Shown in pieces: positions 27,881 through 42,808 of a DNA stretch of 64,000 bases. The translations under genes were made by a program, and so were the position numbers. Every line of letters starts with the position of its first letter. The stretch's first letter is position 1. Source of the stretch: Malurus cyaneus samueli (Eukaryota; Chordata; Aves; Passeriformes; Maluridae); the NCBI GenBank assembly GCA_009741485.1, contig CM019218.1, positions 34,162,387 through 34,226,386 of the forward strand, read 5' to 3'. A model generated the notes under the pieces. It did no database searches, was not told the DNA's origin, and saw only the letters and a program-made list of their open reading frames with translations.

Positions 27881-30800
27881 CAAATAGTATCCTACTGATC
27901 TTTGTCCCCTTATATTTCATTACTGTCCCTTCTACAACAGCCAAGAAAGAATTCCATCTTTCTGCTGAGTTTGGTTGAAGTGTGTTCTTGCACAAAAGGT
28001 CAACTGAAGGCAATGTACCAGTGAAACTCCAGAGCAGCCTTCAGATTACAACCAGAATGGAATTTCAATGGCAAACTATTGTTACACCTAATCTGCATAG
28101 AGAAATGCTCTAGCCTCAGCCCATAAACCCTCACTGGGTTCACACCCACCCAGTAAATTGTGATTCTAGAATATGGAAAGAGGAAAAATGAATCTTTATA
28201 CTCACCCAGCATTCATTTCTGTAAAATGCTGATCACTTTGGCACCATGCACTTGCGGATGCATAAAATCCTGCTGATAACAACTGTAAGTCCTTCAGGAT
28301 ATGTCCCATTTTGTCTCATAGTAATCTCATGGTTCAGGACAGTGTCCACTGTTAAATGTTTACCTAGTGAGCTGAAACAGACAGCCATATACTAATGAAA
28401 GAGGGAACATTTCCCTGCAGGAATCCTTGTCATGTCAGCATTTGTATCTCCATATTCTTAGCGCCCAGCTCCAGACATACAGATATTTTATTTTTAGATA
28501 AAACCCACCTGTGCAACAAGAGTTTGTTCTGGGTGTGTCATTTTTTCTTCATTTCGCAAGGAGGGCTTAAGAGCTACCTTAAGAGCATTGAGTGAGCCCT
28601 TCTGCCCTGAAGCAAATAATAATCTTTAGATCTTTCTAGTCCATAATCTCCTCTCTGTTGCAGTAACGTATCAGGCTCTTCCTTCTCTGATAGAGTCTGC
28701 TCCCAGAATGGGTTCAGGCTGCAGCAGCAGCCCAAACAGCCAGTGGATTAATAAAGGAGTTATGTCCATATCAGTGCTAAGTGAAGTATGTTGTAGATTG
28801 AAAGTTCAGAGTAATCAGAGTAAAGCCTAAAACCTGATAATTAATAACTTTCCTTTCAATTTACTTCACCACAATAATCTGATCACCTGTATTACAAGAG
28901 GTACAGAACTCCTTCTGCAAAGTTTGTCAAGAATGAGAGCTCAAAATAAAGCTGGCATTCTTCTAAAGAGATATGAGAAAAAACAAAAGCAGAATTCAGA
29001 AAATCTAACAGAGGGAAACAAACTAAAATAGGAGGAGAATAAAACAAAGCACCAAAGAGGGATAAACTGCCAGAGCTCAGACCTCTGGTTGCCTGGGAGC
29101 AACTGCAGAAGAGCATCTTGGTTTGGTCTGTGCCTTTTCCCTGAAAGTGGAGGCAGGTACATGCTGTGCCTGCTGTTTCTATGGTACTGGCTGGGAAGTC
29201 AGAGCTGAAGGTGCTGCAGAATTGCCAGCCAAGCAGAGTATCATGGCATCTAAGCTCATCAAAGTATCTCTTGTTCCAGAGAAACATTTTTTAGATAATT
29301 AATGGCTTTGGAGAAAGCAGATATTTTCTTGTTTTTTTCAGATGAAAAGTCGATTTGGAAGCACATGGGCACATGAGATCACTTTCAGAGGCATGAAAAT
29401 ATTGAAAACATCCTTAAGGATTCTTTCAGTTTTTAGACCTCTTCAGTAAAAACCTAAAACACATGAAGAAAAATCTTACCAAGATAAAGTATTCCTGACT
29501 GTTTCCACAGAGAATCTTGCACTGAAGAACTGGGGACCACAGCAAGGAGAAACTATCCTTACTGGCCACAAACACTCATCTGCTCCCAGAGGAACTATAT
29601 TTCAAATACTAAGTAACATTGCATCTAAAATCTCCTTGTCTCTGGGATCTGGGATGTGGTGGCTCTCAGAAAAATCACTCCCTGTTTCTCATGTGTAGCA
29701 GGAGGCTTTGTCCTCCAAGAACACCATCCCCTAAGGAGAATTTTGCACTGTTCAACAGACAGAATAGCAGGAAAGCAACTGAGACATGCACAGGCACGGG
29801 TCAAGTCACAACTGTACATACAGTGAATTATCCTGAACAGTTTGCTCAGAGGTCATAAAAGAAATGTGTTTCACTATGGGAGTGCTGCAGGAAATGACCC
29901 CACTGCCAAACCTGGCTAAGAGCTGGAAGAGCTGCAGAGCATACACAGGATTTAGGAGACTAACTTCTGGATTCCTTCCTGAGCCCAGGAAATTGCATTC
30001 CTTTGAGGTCTGGACTGATGTTCATTGATAATGTGCTTCTGCAGGGAGAAGAAAAGCAAAGCAGAAGCACTAGAAAGCCAAAAGCTCATGTGGAAAACTG
30101 AGAGAAGTGAAGAAGGATAACAACTCTCTTAAAAAAATTCTACTTTCCTCTCAACCCAACTGAAAAGCGAACTTGCATATGCAAAGTACTGGGAGCAAAT
30201 TACTTTAAAATTCAAATGTTCTAAGAAGTTCAAGCTTATCTTTCTTAAATTTGTGAATTGAAAGGTAGAGTGGTATTACCTGCCTCAGCCCATTATCATC
30301 CTCTGTGTGGTGTCTGTTATATGGCTAATTAGGCAGACACAAATGATAAAAATACCCAGAAGGCAAATGGAACAAGCAGCAAATGAAGCAGAGAGAGAAG
30401 ACAGCTCAAGTCTGAGTATGACTGAACCCTCACTGCTTAGGAATTACTAGGCACTAGCATATTTTAGGTTCAAAGCTTTCTCTCAGGTCTCAGAAGTGGA
30501 AGAAGACATGTAATGAGATGAATGGGGTTGGCTTTTTCCAAGCCATTCTTTTTCTAGTGGACAGTGTTTTTTAGGCTATACAAAACACACTTTAGTAGTC
30601 GGAGACAATTGAAACAAAAAGACAAAAAAGTTACGTTTATCTCTGGTCTTCCTCCCCACTCTTTTGGGTATAATATTCCAGATGAATCAAGGAAAACAGG
30701 TCACAGCTTAAGCCATATATCCTGAGGAAGATAAATTACCAAATTAGTCACTTTGCATTATATTACGTAAAAGGTAACTCTTGATAAAATAAAGTTCTCA

Positions 30801-32231
30801 TCTCATGAAAAAAACAACAAGATTTCAAAATCTATTGGCCTAATGTGGAATAAATTTAAGCCTTTCTTCTAAACCCATCGTAAGCACTCATGTTTCGATA
30901 AACAACAACCTGCTGATCAGAACACTCATCTGGCAACTGGGAGAACCTTGTCAGCACTGCCAAGGCATGAGTTCCAGCTTTCCAAACCTCACAGAGAACC
31001 CCAGCTTTTAGTTCAATGGCAAATTCAAGGAGACTTTTCTCACCAGTCCTTAGGAGGATAAAATGGAGTTATGCAACTAATTGCTAATCTTTTCCCCAGT
31101 GGGAGATAAACTATTTTTTTAATATATTTCTTACCTCAGGACTCTCTAGCAGTTAGAGAACAAAGGACTGTATTATTTTCAAGTCAGATTAATGACTGGA
31201 AAATCTGAATGGAATCAACAAGAGAAAACTTGTTCCTCAGTTTCTGTACTGACCTCAAAGCAAGAGAACTTGAGAAAATTTCTACCACCTGTCACTAGAG
31301 CTTCAGTGATGGAAAACAGTTATTACCTCTTCATAAAAGCATTCATTCTCAATGTCCCAAGACAATAAGTGTACTAACAATAACAGATTGCAAAACCTCT
31401 TAGGTAAGAAAGCAAACACAACACAGGTTTCAGTGACTTGTTTGTAAGTACATACAGTGTTCTGTGTTAGCAGGTGATACCATCTCACCTGTGGAGTCAT
31501 CCTGTGGCTGAGCAATGGTCTGATCCCAGGAACCCCAGAGCAGGCAGTGGTTACTGGACACTCACCTCTGGCGCTGCACAGTGAAACCATCTGGTTGGGA
31601 CCTGAGCCGTGGTGCCTTCACTTGGACATGTGTCTTCTGACAGAAGGAGATTTCTGCTGGGGACCCTACATTCTACAGAAAAAAAAAGAATACAAATTAT
31701 TACAAAACAGATTTTTTAAATCATATAGTATCTTTACTTGGAAGTGACCCATAATCTTTTGCTTTTCCTTTATTTTCCACTCTCCATTCCTCCCCTCCTT
31801 TCCAACAGACCATGTTTGAGCTGCACAGTATTTTCTTCCATGGATCTTACAGATTGATGATAAAATGATTTGCTAAGAAGTATTGCAAATCATTTACGAG
31901 AGTGTAAGATACAATAAATCAATGACTACAGGCATTAATTTGTCACTGATCACAAGAACGATGAACAAACCTCTAAAGGAACTCAGACTGAAAAGGACAA
32001 GAAATCTTACAGGAGCTGTGACAGGAATATCACTCTGGCAATCACAATCAAATTTCTTATGGTCACAGTTTGACAAAAGTACTTTTGTGGTGAGTTTTTC
32101 TTTAATAGGCAAAACCCCTATCCCTGATCACATAATGACAGTTTTGAAATCATTAACTTCCCTTTTCTGTGGGGATGCTCCTGACAAATGTACAGGTTCT
32201 TCTACAGGATATCCTTTTGCCCTCTCTTTAA

Positions 32232-32232
32232 N
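32232..32232. other. Ambiguous base (N): likely sequence join
   Basis: The only N in the window. It sits directly before the first base of the exact duplicated block, which suggests a join or gap closure in the assembly rather than random base ambiguity. Confidence 0.8.
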
Positions 32233-33533
<1,301 letters not shown>

Positions 33534-36500
33534 ACAATGGGAGCTGTAGTCAAACTATCAGATTATTGCAGATGTTACTTTTAATCAAGCACATGCAAAC
33601 CTGCCCTGTGAATTCCTTTTGCTAATGGAAAACTTAACTTGAAATGAACAATGTAAAAACAGCCACCTCAAGGTCTCCTTGGAAAAATTTTTAAAAACTA
33701 AACACTAAACTAGGCTAGAACTTAAACTAACAAAAACTTCAAGTTAACCGTTAGACCACACTGAATGACCCACATCATGAATGAGTGGCCATCCATTCCC
33801 CAAATCTCACTTTTTGTTGCTGAGGTGCTACACATGGTACACTTTTCAGTGCTCCTCATCTCTCACAAAACATGCTGCATGGAGTCATAAACCACTGTAA
33901 ATATAGAGCATGTCCTATTCTCAGTGCCAGTAGCAGAGAATGTCTCTTAGACTGGCAGAGACATTCCATTGTACCCGATCTACACTGCAGAGCCGTCCTG
34001 ACCTACCTAGAGGTCGTTTGCCAGAAACAAGACCAGTGTGAAGTAATCTGTCAACAAGCCCAGATAACGTTCTGTTCTGGATTTGCCCTGATTGCTGAGA
34101 GTGCTGCCCTCCACCAGCCGGTCATGCAAAGTGACCCGGAATTGGAATGGCCTGGATCATGGTCAGTGGGACAGAAGCAAAACTGTCAATGATAGAGAAA
34201 AAAAAGAAAGCAGACTATGCCCTCAGGTGAGGGAAGACAGCCATAGAAAGATTCCCTTAAAAAGGCTTGAAAGAGCAGAATTGCCCTCGCACATTGCTGA
34301 TCTAAGTGGAGCCTAGAAGGTCTCAGCTCTACAGGGAGGGGCACACAGACTGCCATGGAAAGAGTAAGTGCAGGGTGGGCTATTTCAGCAATTGGATGTG
34401 ACATTTCCACCAAAAAGTGCAGACGACTGACCTCTTTTTTCTTCCACTACAGCAGTAGTGTTGTTTTTAGGTATCATTACTCTGAAGTAATACAGAGATG
34501 GGAGAATGGCTGGAGTCAGAGCACTGTGCAGCCAAAATTAATCCATTTTGAGATAGTGCTGGATGTTTGAGACCATCAGACTGACACTGTCCAGGGACAG
34601 ACTTCTGCAGATGGCACGGAACTATTGATTCAAAACCATCTTGCTGAATTCATAGGATATAAAAAATGATTGCATTTGAACTTCCTCTTCTAGATGAAAG
34701 CAGAGACAGGCACATGCCCTGTTCCTCTGCAGGACATTCCCTTTGAACCATCTATCCAGTTCGTCTCTTATCTGACATTTGTGTTTCACAATTTTCTCTC
34801 TACTGTCGAATACCTCACTCCTTCAGGAGGTGCCCTGTAAACAAGGGCAGCACACAATGAGCCACCAGGCATTCACTTCACTGGACACAGAAATTGATCA
34901 TAATTTACAATCAGTTGGACTAGCTATTACAAGTATAACTAAAATCTGTATTAGTTTCTCAATTATCTTAGCTTGGCATAAGGTCACTGACCCTGAAAGG
35001 CACAGTATCACTCACCCCCGCTTCTCCTTAACCCCATGCATGTTTCTGCTGTTTCCTTCTCTGATCGAGCAGAATATTTTAATCCTTTTTCTGCTCTGTT
35101 TTCCACAGGATTATCTCTTAGTTGGATCATTAATCAGAAAATAAGGCATGACTGTCCCTCTGTGCAGCAAGGTATTCTTAAAAGAGTTTAAAAAAACCCA
35201 TAAAAACATATATTTCACTGAAGTGACTTTAATGCAAATATAAATTTCTAAAAATCTAAACACAAAATGTTGAAAGTTTAGCATCTTATGTAATTGAAAA
35301 GATACGATCCTAAATGAATAGAAATAATTAGCTTACTTATTTTTCTCTAAGTGCTATCCAGAGTTAGGCACAGATATTTCTAGGTTAATGCAAATTTTGC
35401 AGACAATGTTTTAAGACTCAGCAATTCTAATTTTTGTCCTGGACAATGAAAAATAGTAGGCATATTTCGCAGTAAATGCTGCAAGAGCTAGCTCATTGGA
35501 AATATTAATCCTCCTTCTCACCAAACTTAAACAAAGTATCACTTTCTCTATGCTTAATACTACATTTGGCTCAGATTCCATTTCTGAATAACATGTACAG
35601 AGCACCAAAAAGTGCAGAATAAGGATTTTTTTCTAAAAGGGTAGAATTATAAATTTTTTAGCAAAATACTACTATAGAAAAAAAATTTTACTATTTGTAT
35701 TTTATCACTAAGCATTGGTCTTACCCCACAGCCTGATAACAAATGGTCTGGTAATGTATTAGAGAACTGACTAAGCTCTGACTTAAAAAAAAACCCCTAA
35801 AACTTCAGTCTTCCAAAAACACACAGGAAACAGACACAGGAAATGCAGAAAAGTGGCTTCTAAATTACACCACACAACATATTCTCATTTTTCACTTCAT
35901 TCTTCCTGTTCTGAGCCCATGAAACAACCTCACTTGCAGACGCCACCCAGAGATGTTGCTTTACCTAAGTAAGAAGCTCCCAGTCTTACAGAAGCACATT
36001 AGCACTGAAATCTCCTTGCTCAGCACAGTCCCTATCCAAATTCCATCGAAGCCTCAAATACCCACTACTTCTGCAGGGACAGCCACCTTCTCAAAAATGT
36101 TTCACCTCTTCTGTACCTCCGGGACACCTAATTTGAAACAGTAAGAAAAATATGCTTTATACAACTTCGATTGCACTTACCAAATTACCTCAGTTTCATG
36201 GGCCCCGAGCAGTAAGGCTAAAGGTGAGTTTACAGATGTAAACTCCAAGGACATGCTTTTTCTCACTCTTCTTTTCAGGTAATCTCCATTCTACATAGAG
36301 ACACCACAAGCTGTACCAATGCAAAGATGAAAAATTTTAAGAATGCATTGGGCAAATCAGCACTGTCCCTTATTGTCTGATTCCATGGTAGCTGGGAAAT
36401 CATCCTGCCCTAAAAGATCACGGTAAGATGCACTGTTCCTTTTTAACAAACTAGTTCATAGCAACTTACATGTGGGGAGATTGTCACTTTCTTAAGAGTT

Positions 36501-38960
36501 TCTCACAAGCTTTTCTTATTCTCATAACAGAAATGTAGTGCAAAGTGCTAAACACAGGATTGCAATGTAAGAATCAAGACAAAATCTTTCAGTTCAAGCT
36601 AGTCCTTTGACATTCTATTTTATCTGAAGCACTTCTCAATTAAAGCAGATTACAAGAACAACTTTTCCTATCCAATTTCTATTAGTTTTATTAGTTGTGC
36701 TTGGCAGAGGATCTCTTGCAGCTAAAGGTCTATTATCTTTCATTAAATAACTTTCACATTGTTCTTGAATAATGTTTTCTGTATTCAGCAGGCCTGGAGA
36801 AACTATATAAAGCATTGTGATTTAACAGCCTGCAATTAGTAGAATATTGACTTGGTAAAACAATGTGATCTTAGCCCTATTGGTCTGAATCATCTCTTCA
36901 GAAGAAGAAACATTAAGAAGTCAAAGTCTTCAGCAAAATGCTAAAGAAAATGCTTAAGAAATGGCAGAAGTGTTTTGCTGAAATTAAGCCATTTCAAGTT
37001 ACTTTATAATAGTCTGACACCAGTTTCTATTTCCTGAAGGTAAGTTTCAAATTTGAGTTTAATTTTAAAAGTATTCCCAGTGCAACTGAGTTGGCTTGAA
37101 TATTTCCCTGTATGTGGCACAGAGTTGCTCAGCTAAATGAGCTTTTCAGTCTTTCCTGTTAACTGCTATCCAAGTGATAAAGGGCCTTTAATGGGGTAGC
37201 AAAGCTTTCATTCCAGAGCAACAAAGGAAAATGGTCCTATGTGCGGTCCTCATTGATGGAGTCACCAGTCAGCTCTCTCCATCCTTTATTTTCAACACTG
37301 TTTTCATGGAACCTGATTGCTGAATGTGACAACATAACAATCGGATGCAAGCATCACTGACCACACTGTTGATTTACTGATTGAAAGTATTTTTATTTGT
37401 AACGGCAGTTTTCTATAAATTATGTATTCTTAGCAGCTCACAATTTTGTAATTCAAACTATAGCTCTGTAAACTGTCCATTGAAGGCTGAGAAAGCTTGG
37501 TTTCACCTCAGAAGGGATCAAAATAGATGTGAGTAATCCCACAGGCTGGAAAACAACACACGTTGTATAAACACAGGTTTTGTATAAACCTCACTGTGTT
37601 CAGTAAAAACAAAATAACAGAATAACTCAAACCATGGAGAAACTCACAGCCTAAGGCCCTGAGTCTGAGGAAAATGTGGATCAGCAGCCCAGGGCTTTCT
37701 GACTGCAATAAAACAGAAAATTGAGGGAAGAGAAAATGTCCTTTACTCAGATGGAACTGTTTAAATGTGTTTGCCTTTCACTGTTGCTACACATTACTCT
37801 GCTGCCAGGTCCTACCCACTCACTAAACATCTGGAACAACCACAGTCCACGCAGAACATAGGCACACAAGGGACAAACAGACATGAAGTGAAAGGCAACA
37901 GCATCAGACTTGATGGATGAACAGTACGGATGAGCAGGATAGAGATGTCCCTTCTCTTAACTACTCACACCTTCAGCTGCATGGTACCCATCTACCAGTT
38001 GGGGTCAGGAAAATCAAAAGTATCTGAAGGGGCACAGTCTGCGTTGAAAATACTGTATGAGAGAGATCCCAGCCCTCTGAGGCCAAACATGCTCATTTTG
38101 AGTAGCCATTGATCCCTGAAGCAAGAAAACTGAGGGCATGGTTCCTCCCTCAGCAGGATCCAGGCTCCCACAGGCCTTTTATCTCAGTAGGAACTGGAAA
38201 CCAGGGGCTATATTGTTAAAGGCAAGATTTTCCTGTCTCAATGCAATGCAGAGATTTCCAGCTCCTGCTTTTTTTCTATGGCCAGGGTGTGAGTCTTGAC
38301 TGGTCCAGGAGGCAAAATTTGCTCCACTGATGCCATTTGACTCACAGCTGCTGTTTGCCACTATCTCACAAAGGCACAAGGTAGATCACAGCCACCCTTG
38401 GCAGGTTTGGACACTGGTAAAGGGCGAGAAAATGCACGTTCTCTCCAGAAGGTGAGGTCAGTTCTCTCTCAAAGAGTCGTATTTTTTAGCTGTCACTGAG
38501 CCCACAGCTGTCTGCTATATGGCAGAACCACTGAAGCAGCCTGCTCCACAGAGCTGCTGGGAACTCAGCAGCAGCAGCTTTATTATTCCTCCCCAAAATG
38601 GAGATAAACTAACTTTCACCATATGAGAGCAAGTACTTGGCATATCTGTATCCCCCTCATCTTGAGCACTGTGCAAAACCACAGACTCCAGCACTTCTCT
38701 TCCTGACAGAAGGTGAGGACTTCTGTTCATGACTTCCTCTATTGGGTGATGTGACAGCTTTATGGTTACACCTGGATTGTCCCTTAATGCACTGACAGGT
38801 GTAAAGATAGTTGAAGGCTTCACTGAGATAATCTCAAGCATACACACATACTTCAGTGGAAAACTCCTCATGTGAGAGTATTTCCTTTTGTGAAAGGAGA
38901 TGGTTGCAGACTGAGGACAAGGATAGCTCAGTACAAATGCAATATAGATGAAGGGACACT
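33534..38960. other. Intergenic interval between orphan JMJD7 exons and thioesterase gene
   Basis: About 5.4 kb with no supported gene on either strand. The longest open frames, for example 38871-38515 on the minus strand, lack motifs, splice context and any family resemblance. Confidence 0.5.
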
Positions 38961-38963
38961 GGG

Positions 38964-38969
38964 TTTATT
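38964..38969 (-). terminator. Polyadenylation signal of thioesterase gene
   Basis: AATAAA on the minus strand about 225 bases after the stop codon; the first good signal in the expected direction. Confidence 0.5.
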
Positions 38970-39193
38970 TCAGACTACAGCACACAGACCAGAGGGTGCC
39001 AATCTACAGTGAAGGTGGGGCCAGAAGTCAACTGAAATTCAATTAGAAAATGGAAAATTATTTGGGGAATGAAAATAAACAACTATGCAACAGTAGGGTT
39101 TAGAGAAAGGCAGTCCAGGAAGCTTTTGGTGAGTTTCCAAGATCCAGCAAATGCTGAAATACCAACCCTGGCCAGAATCTTTGACAGCTTCCA

Positions 39194-39796
39194 CTACAGC
39201 TTGCTCTTAGGGATGTCTGAGTCCATCAAATGTTTCCAGAAAAAGGCTTGTATCCTGCGCCATGCATCTTCTTGGGCTTTAGCATGCTCATTCCACTGCC
39301 CTCCCCAAAGCACAAACATCCCAAGCACCCTGTGGATTGAAACCTGGCACAGAGGCAAGTATGGTGGCTCCAAGAGGTGCCCTGCTCCAGGGTAGGAATA
39401 AAACTCCACTTCCCGTCCGTGCTGCTGAAGGCGCTGAACAGCCTCCTGGCAATAGAGGGTACTTTTCCAGTTCTTGTCATCCAGTCCACACAGGAAGAGA
39501 AACTTTGCTAAGGACTTCTCCACAGGAATGCGACAATCCCAAGTTGCTGGGTCCATGTGATCATCTAAGACATCTGAAAAGTCTGCTAGTCCAGACTCCT
39601 CAGTCATCTTAATCCTTTCCAAGTTATATGGGTGGACAGGAATAGTGAAGCCATCCCCCTTCAGGGGCACGAAGGAATTAAAACTACTTCCAGATATGCT
39701 GACAGCTGCCTTGATGCCAGGTAGAAACGTGGCCACGGAAAGGGCTAGATCACCTCCTTTAGACAAGCCCAAAACACCAATCCCAGTATCCTTCAC
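39194..39796 (-). CDS. Acyl-CoA thioesterase exon 3 (catalytic, PTS1)
   Basis: Codes for residues 220-419 with all three catalytic-triad regions and the terminal SKL, then TAG. Acceptor CTGTTTCAG, phase 0. Confidence 0.95.
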   Translation of the reverse strand: MKDTGIGVLGLSKGGDLALSVATFLPGIKAAVSISGSSFNSFVPLKGDGFTIPVHPYNLERIKMTEESGLADFSDVLDDHMDPATWDCRIPVEKSLAKFLFLCGLDDKNWKSTLYCQEAVQRLQQHGREVEFYSYPGAGHLLEPPYLPLCQVSIHRVLGMFVLWGGQWNEHAKAQEDAWRRIQAFFWKHLMDSDIPKSKL

Positions 39797-42700
39797 CTGA
39801 AACAGAATTATGACAACAATGTTATTAACCACTCCTTATTTCCTGAGCCTACATAACCTCTCCAGCTCTGCTTCATCTCTCCTCCTCCAAGACCACTCAC
39901 GTTTTGCCCCTTTCCCCTCTCTGTTCAGGTTGTATTACTCCATCATCTATTCTTCTGCTGAGCCTCCAAAAGAGTGACCATGAATTCTACAGCTCCTTGG
40001 CATTTCTCCTCCTGTAACATGTTTCCCTCCTGGTGACTTGTACAGACGAAGTGTCTTTGCTCCCTCCACATCCTGGCAAGGCCTGCTCCCAGTACAGTGT
40101 CTTTTACTGTTCATCTCTCCAAGCCACTTTGTCCTGGGTTTACTTGCATTGAATGTCTTTATTGCAGTTTCTTCTATACTTTGCTACAGCTGACTTGTTT
40201 TTTCTGTTTTGTCTTGGAAGACATAATGTTCATTACACCTAAGCCAAACAGCTGCTTAAATCAACTCATTTCTAGTGACGGCCCTTCACATTGAATTCTA
40301 GATGTTTCAGAGCTCTATGAGGAACAAAACAAGCAAGGCTGAATTCTGCTCTCACACTGCCTAAGAGCCTGGTGTCCATGTGACAGACAGAAAGTAAATA
40401 TCTCAGCAAAACAAATACATATTAAGTATCATTGCATTAAATTTTTTAATGCTACTTGATTTCTGTCGGTCATTTTTTGGGTTAAGTATGATGATGCATT
40501 GCTATAAAGTATCTTTTTCTTGTCCCACACATTTGTTCAAATACAGCCTCAGCTTCTTAGCATACATCACACCTCCAGTGCTACAGCTGTAAGGGATTCA
40601 GTTGTTAAGAGTGTTTTATTACTATCCAGCAAAACTTACTCAGAATCAAAAGCCTGTAATATCTCAGAAACAGTAAAACAGCCAATAAAATAGTAAAAAA
40701 GCCAAAACCTTAAAAGATGCAAAACTAGTAAAAAACAAATATGTCCTGCCTAAGCCATTTTTAACTTCTACTCCAGGAACTGATCAGAAAACTGGGAAAT
40801 AGTTTCCAACAGGACAACCACCACAATTTGTCTCCTACCTGCTGCTGCTTCCGCAAAAAGTTCACCGCCTCCTCAAAATAGCTCAGTTCAAGAACCTCTG
40901 GCATAGCAGGGATATCTTCAAAGGACATGTAAGCCAGAGCCAGAGTCACAAAGCCTCTGCTGGCTAGGAGACTTGCTCTGTATTCAATAAGACCTCCTCC
41001 AGATCCATACAAATCAATAAGTCCAGGGAATGGGCCAGGTCCTGCAACAAAAGGGGTGTGTATGTATAAGCAAAAACAAAAGTTCCTACAGTTGTCCTTT
41101 TGTGGTGGCACCTCAGCACACATCAGGACAGTAGACTCCAGAAGAAAATCATCCTCCGAAGCTTTCCATGGTGGCTGTCATTCTCAGGAACACACAAAAT
41201 GACTGCAAGGACATGAATCTGGATTATTTATTTTCTCTCTTAGGAACTCATTACAGGAAGTTCACATGTTGGACATCCTTCTCTCATCCTGAATTTCAGC
41301 TGGCATTGGTCTACAAGTCCTCAGGCCATCAAGGAGCAATGAACAAACAGTATTACTGCAGAACTGGCTCTTCCTTAGGAACTGTGCTAGCAGCTATGCC
41401 ATGGAGGGGCAACTTGGGTTACGAAAGATACTCACAAATGCCAGCATGGGCCTGTTCTAATTCAGGCATCAGCAAGATCTCGGTAACTACCCCTGGGCTT
41501 CTCGGCTCTCCTGCAGCAATAGGACCTTCCTTTCCTGCTGCTGCTCTGCCCATTCTTATAGCCAGAATTCCCAGAAGATGTGGTGTTGCTGCAGCTGCAA
41601 GGAACTATTTGTAAATTACAGAGCAAGTGAGCCATGTTTAAGTTCCACTCAAGTACCAGAGATACATCAGGGCTTAAAGGAGCTCTGCACAGGATCCATT
41701 CTCAGCACAGTCTGTGTATGGAGCTGAGAAATATGGCACCTGTTCAATTAAAGATATTCCTTTCCCCATTTGTCTCCCATCTTCCTGAGTGTTATGTAGT
41801 CCAGCTATTCAATCAGGTAGAGACTTATTTCTTTGGCTTTTCCATAGCTAAAGAGAGACACAGAGAGACAAGTCCAGAGCCTGCAGGAAGATCTGTAGCA
41901 GCTGCTGGAGCAGCCTAGACTGGCTGCAGCTTGAGTCCAGTGTTCCCACTGTGCCTTCTTCTCTCCATAGCCAGAGCTGTCATGCATCAAAGCTCCGCCA
42001 AGGACCAGAAGCCTCTTTGTCCTGTCAGCTAAACAGAAAAGCTAAGAAATAAGCATACTTTTTGACAGAGCTCTCACTGCAGAAGGGGTCAAGACACTCA
42101 GGACAACCCGGAGACACCTTGTGTTACCACTGCTGCCCTCCTGCAGCACCACATACCCCTGCCTTTACCTTTGCCCTGCTGGGCAACACCCGCTCCTCTG
42201 CTCTGCTTTCAGGATCCAAGCATCTGGAGAGGCAGAGACTGAGGGAATTGTTACCTGAGGCTCTGCTCTAGGTTGCTGAGTGCATTCAGCGACCACGGGG
42301 CACAATACGTGGTGTCAGACATACCTGGGAAACCAGAATGGATTTAAAACTCACCAGGAGGGAGGAACAGGGTTGCCTTGAGTCGACCTTCTCTGACCGA
42401 AATCCTCTTCACCCCCTCTCCTAAAAACCATCGTTCATTGGTGCATTTTCCCAGTAATCGGCTCCTGTCCCCGTGGCCCTCATACACTTCCAAGTCCACA
42501 CAGAAGGGGGTCAGGACGTTCCTCTTTGCCAGGCGCTTATAGGGCGTTTTGGACTGCAGAGCCCAGAGCAGCCCCATGGGCTCTACTCCCACATAGCTGC
42601 CCCCCAGCGCTGGGGAGCGGCTGAGGTCGAGCTCTCCGCTGCTCCCAGCTCTGTAGAGAGCGTGGGCTTGGAAAAGCTCCCCGCTCTCGTCCACCAGGCT

Positions 42701-42808
42701 GGCTCGGAGGGTGACCGCCTGCTGCGGCTGCAGACCGGCCACCCGGATCTGCACAGGGTCATCGAACAGGCACCGGGGGGACGGCAGCACGGTCACCCGC
42801 ACGGCCAT
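39194..42808 (-). CDS. Type I acyl-CoA thioesterase (ACOT1/2/4 family), probably peroxisomal
   Basis: Hydrolyses acyl-CoA to free acid and CoA. Three coding exons (42808-42355, 41041-40839, 39796-39194) give 419 residues, close to the roughly 420 of mammalian ACOT1/4. Residues 1-150 form the N-terminal Bile-acid-CoA:amino acid N-acyltransferase/thioesterase beta domain (start [13 protein letters not shown], with [17 protein letters not shown]). An alpha/beta hydrolase domain follows, with nucleophile Ser231 in GLSKGGDL, Asp325/326 in GLDDKNWKS and His359 in [10 protein letters not shown]. Serine rather than cysteine at the nucleophile argues for thioesterase and against BAAT. The protein ends in SKL, a canonical PTS1, pointing to peroxisomes. 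The start matches the family's usual start, although the frame stays open 81 codons further up. The 1-to-1 mammalian orthologue cannot be assigned, since this family expanded within lineages. Confidence 0.92.
40839..41041 (-). CDS. Acyl-CoA thioesterase exon 2
   Basis: Codes for [20 protein letters not shown] through [16 protein letters not shown], the first strands and helices of the hydrolase fold. Acceptor TTGCAG, donor GTAGGA, phase 1 in and phase 0 out. Confidence 0.93.
42355..42808 (-). CDS. Acyl-CoA thioesterase exon 1
   Basis: Codes for residues 1-151 and the first base of Gly152. Donor is GTGAGT after LFLPPG. Contains [19 protein letters not shown] and [14 protein letters not shown], typical of the family's N-terminal domain. 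GC-rich, unlike the rest of the gene. Confidence 0.92.

Larger units (their letters stand above)
12430..32231. other. Gene-poor interval upstream of PLA2G4B
   Basis: Nearly 20 kb in which I can support no coding exon, RNA gene or intact mobile element on either strand. Open frames here are short, lack family motifs and have no consistent splice context. Visible structure: a TCC-repeat near 20025, a palindrome at 24827-24849, a GACA/GGCA-rich stretch at 25199-25235, and an alternating TA tract at 27849-27880. Small exons or a non-coding RNA cannot be excluded by eye. Confidence 0.5.

Noticed and set aside
38515..38871. 118-codon minus-strand open frame downstream of the thioesterase gene
   Set aside because: Beyond the polyadenylation signal, no motifs and no splice evidence.
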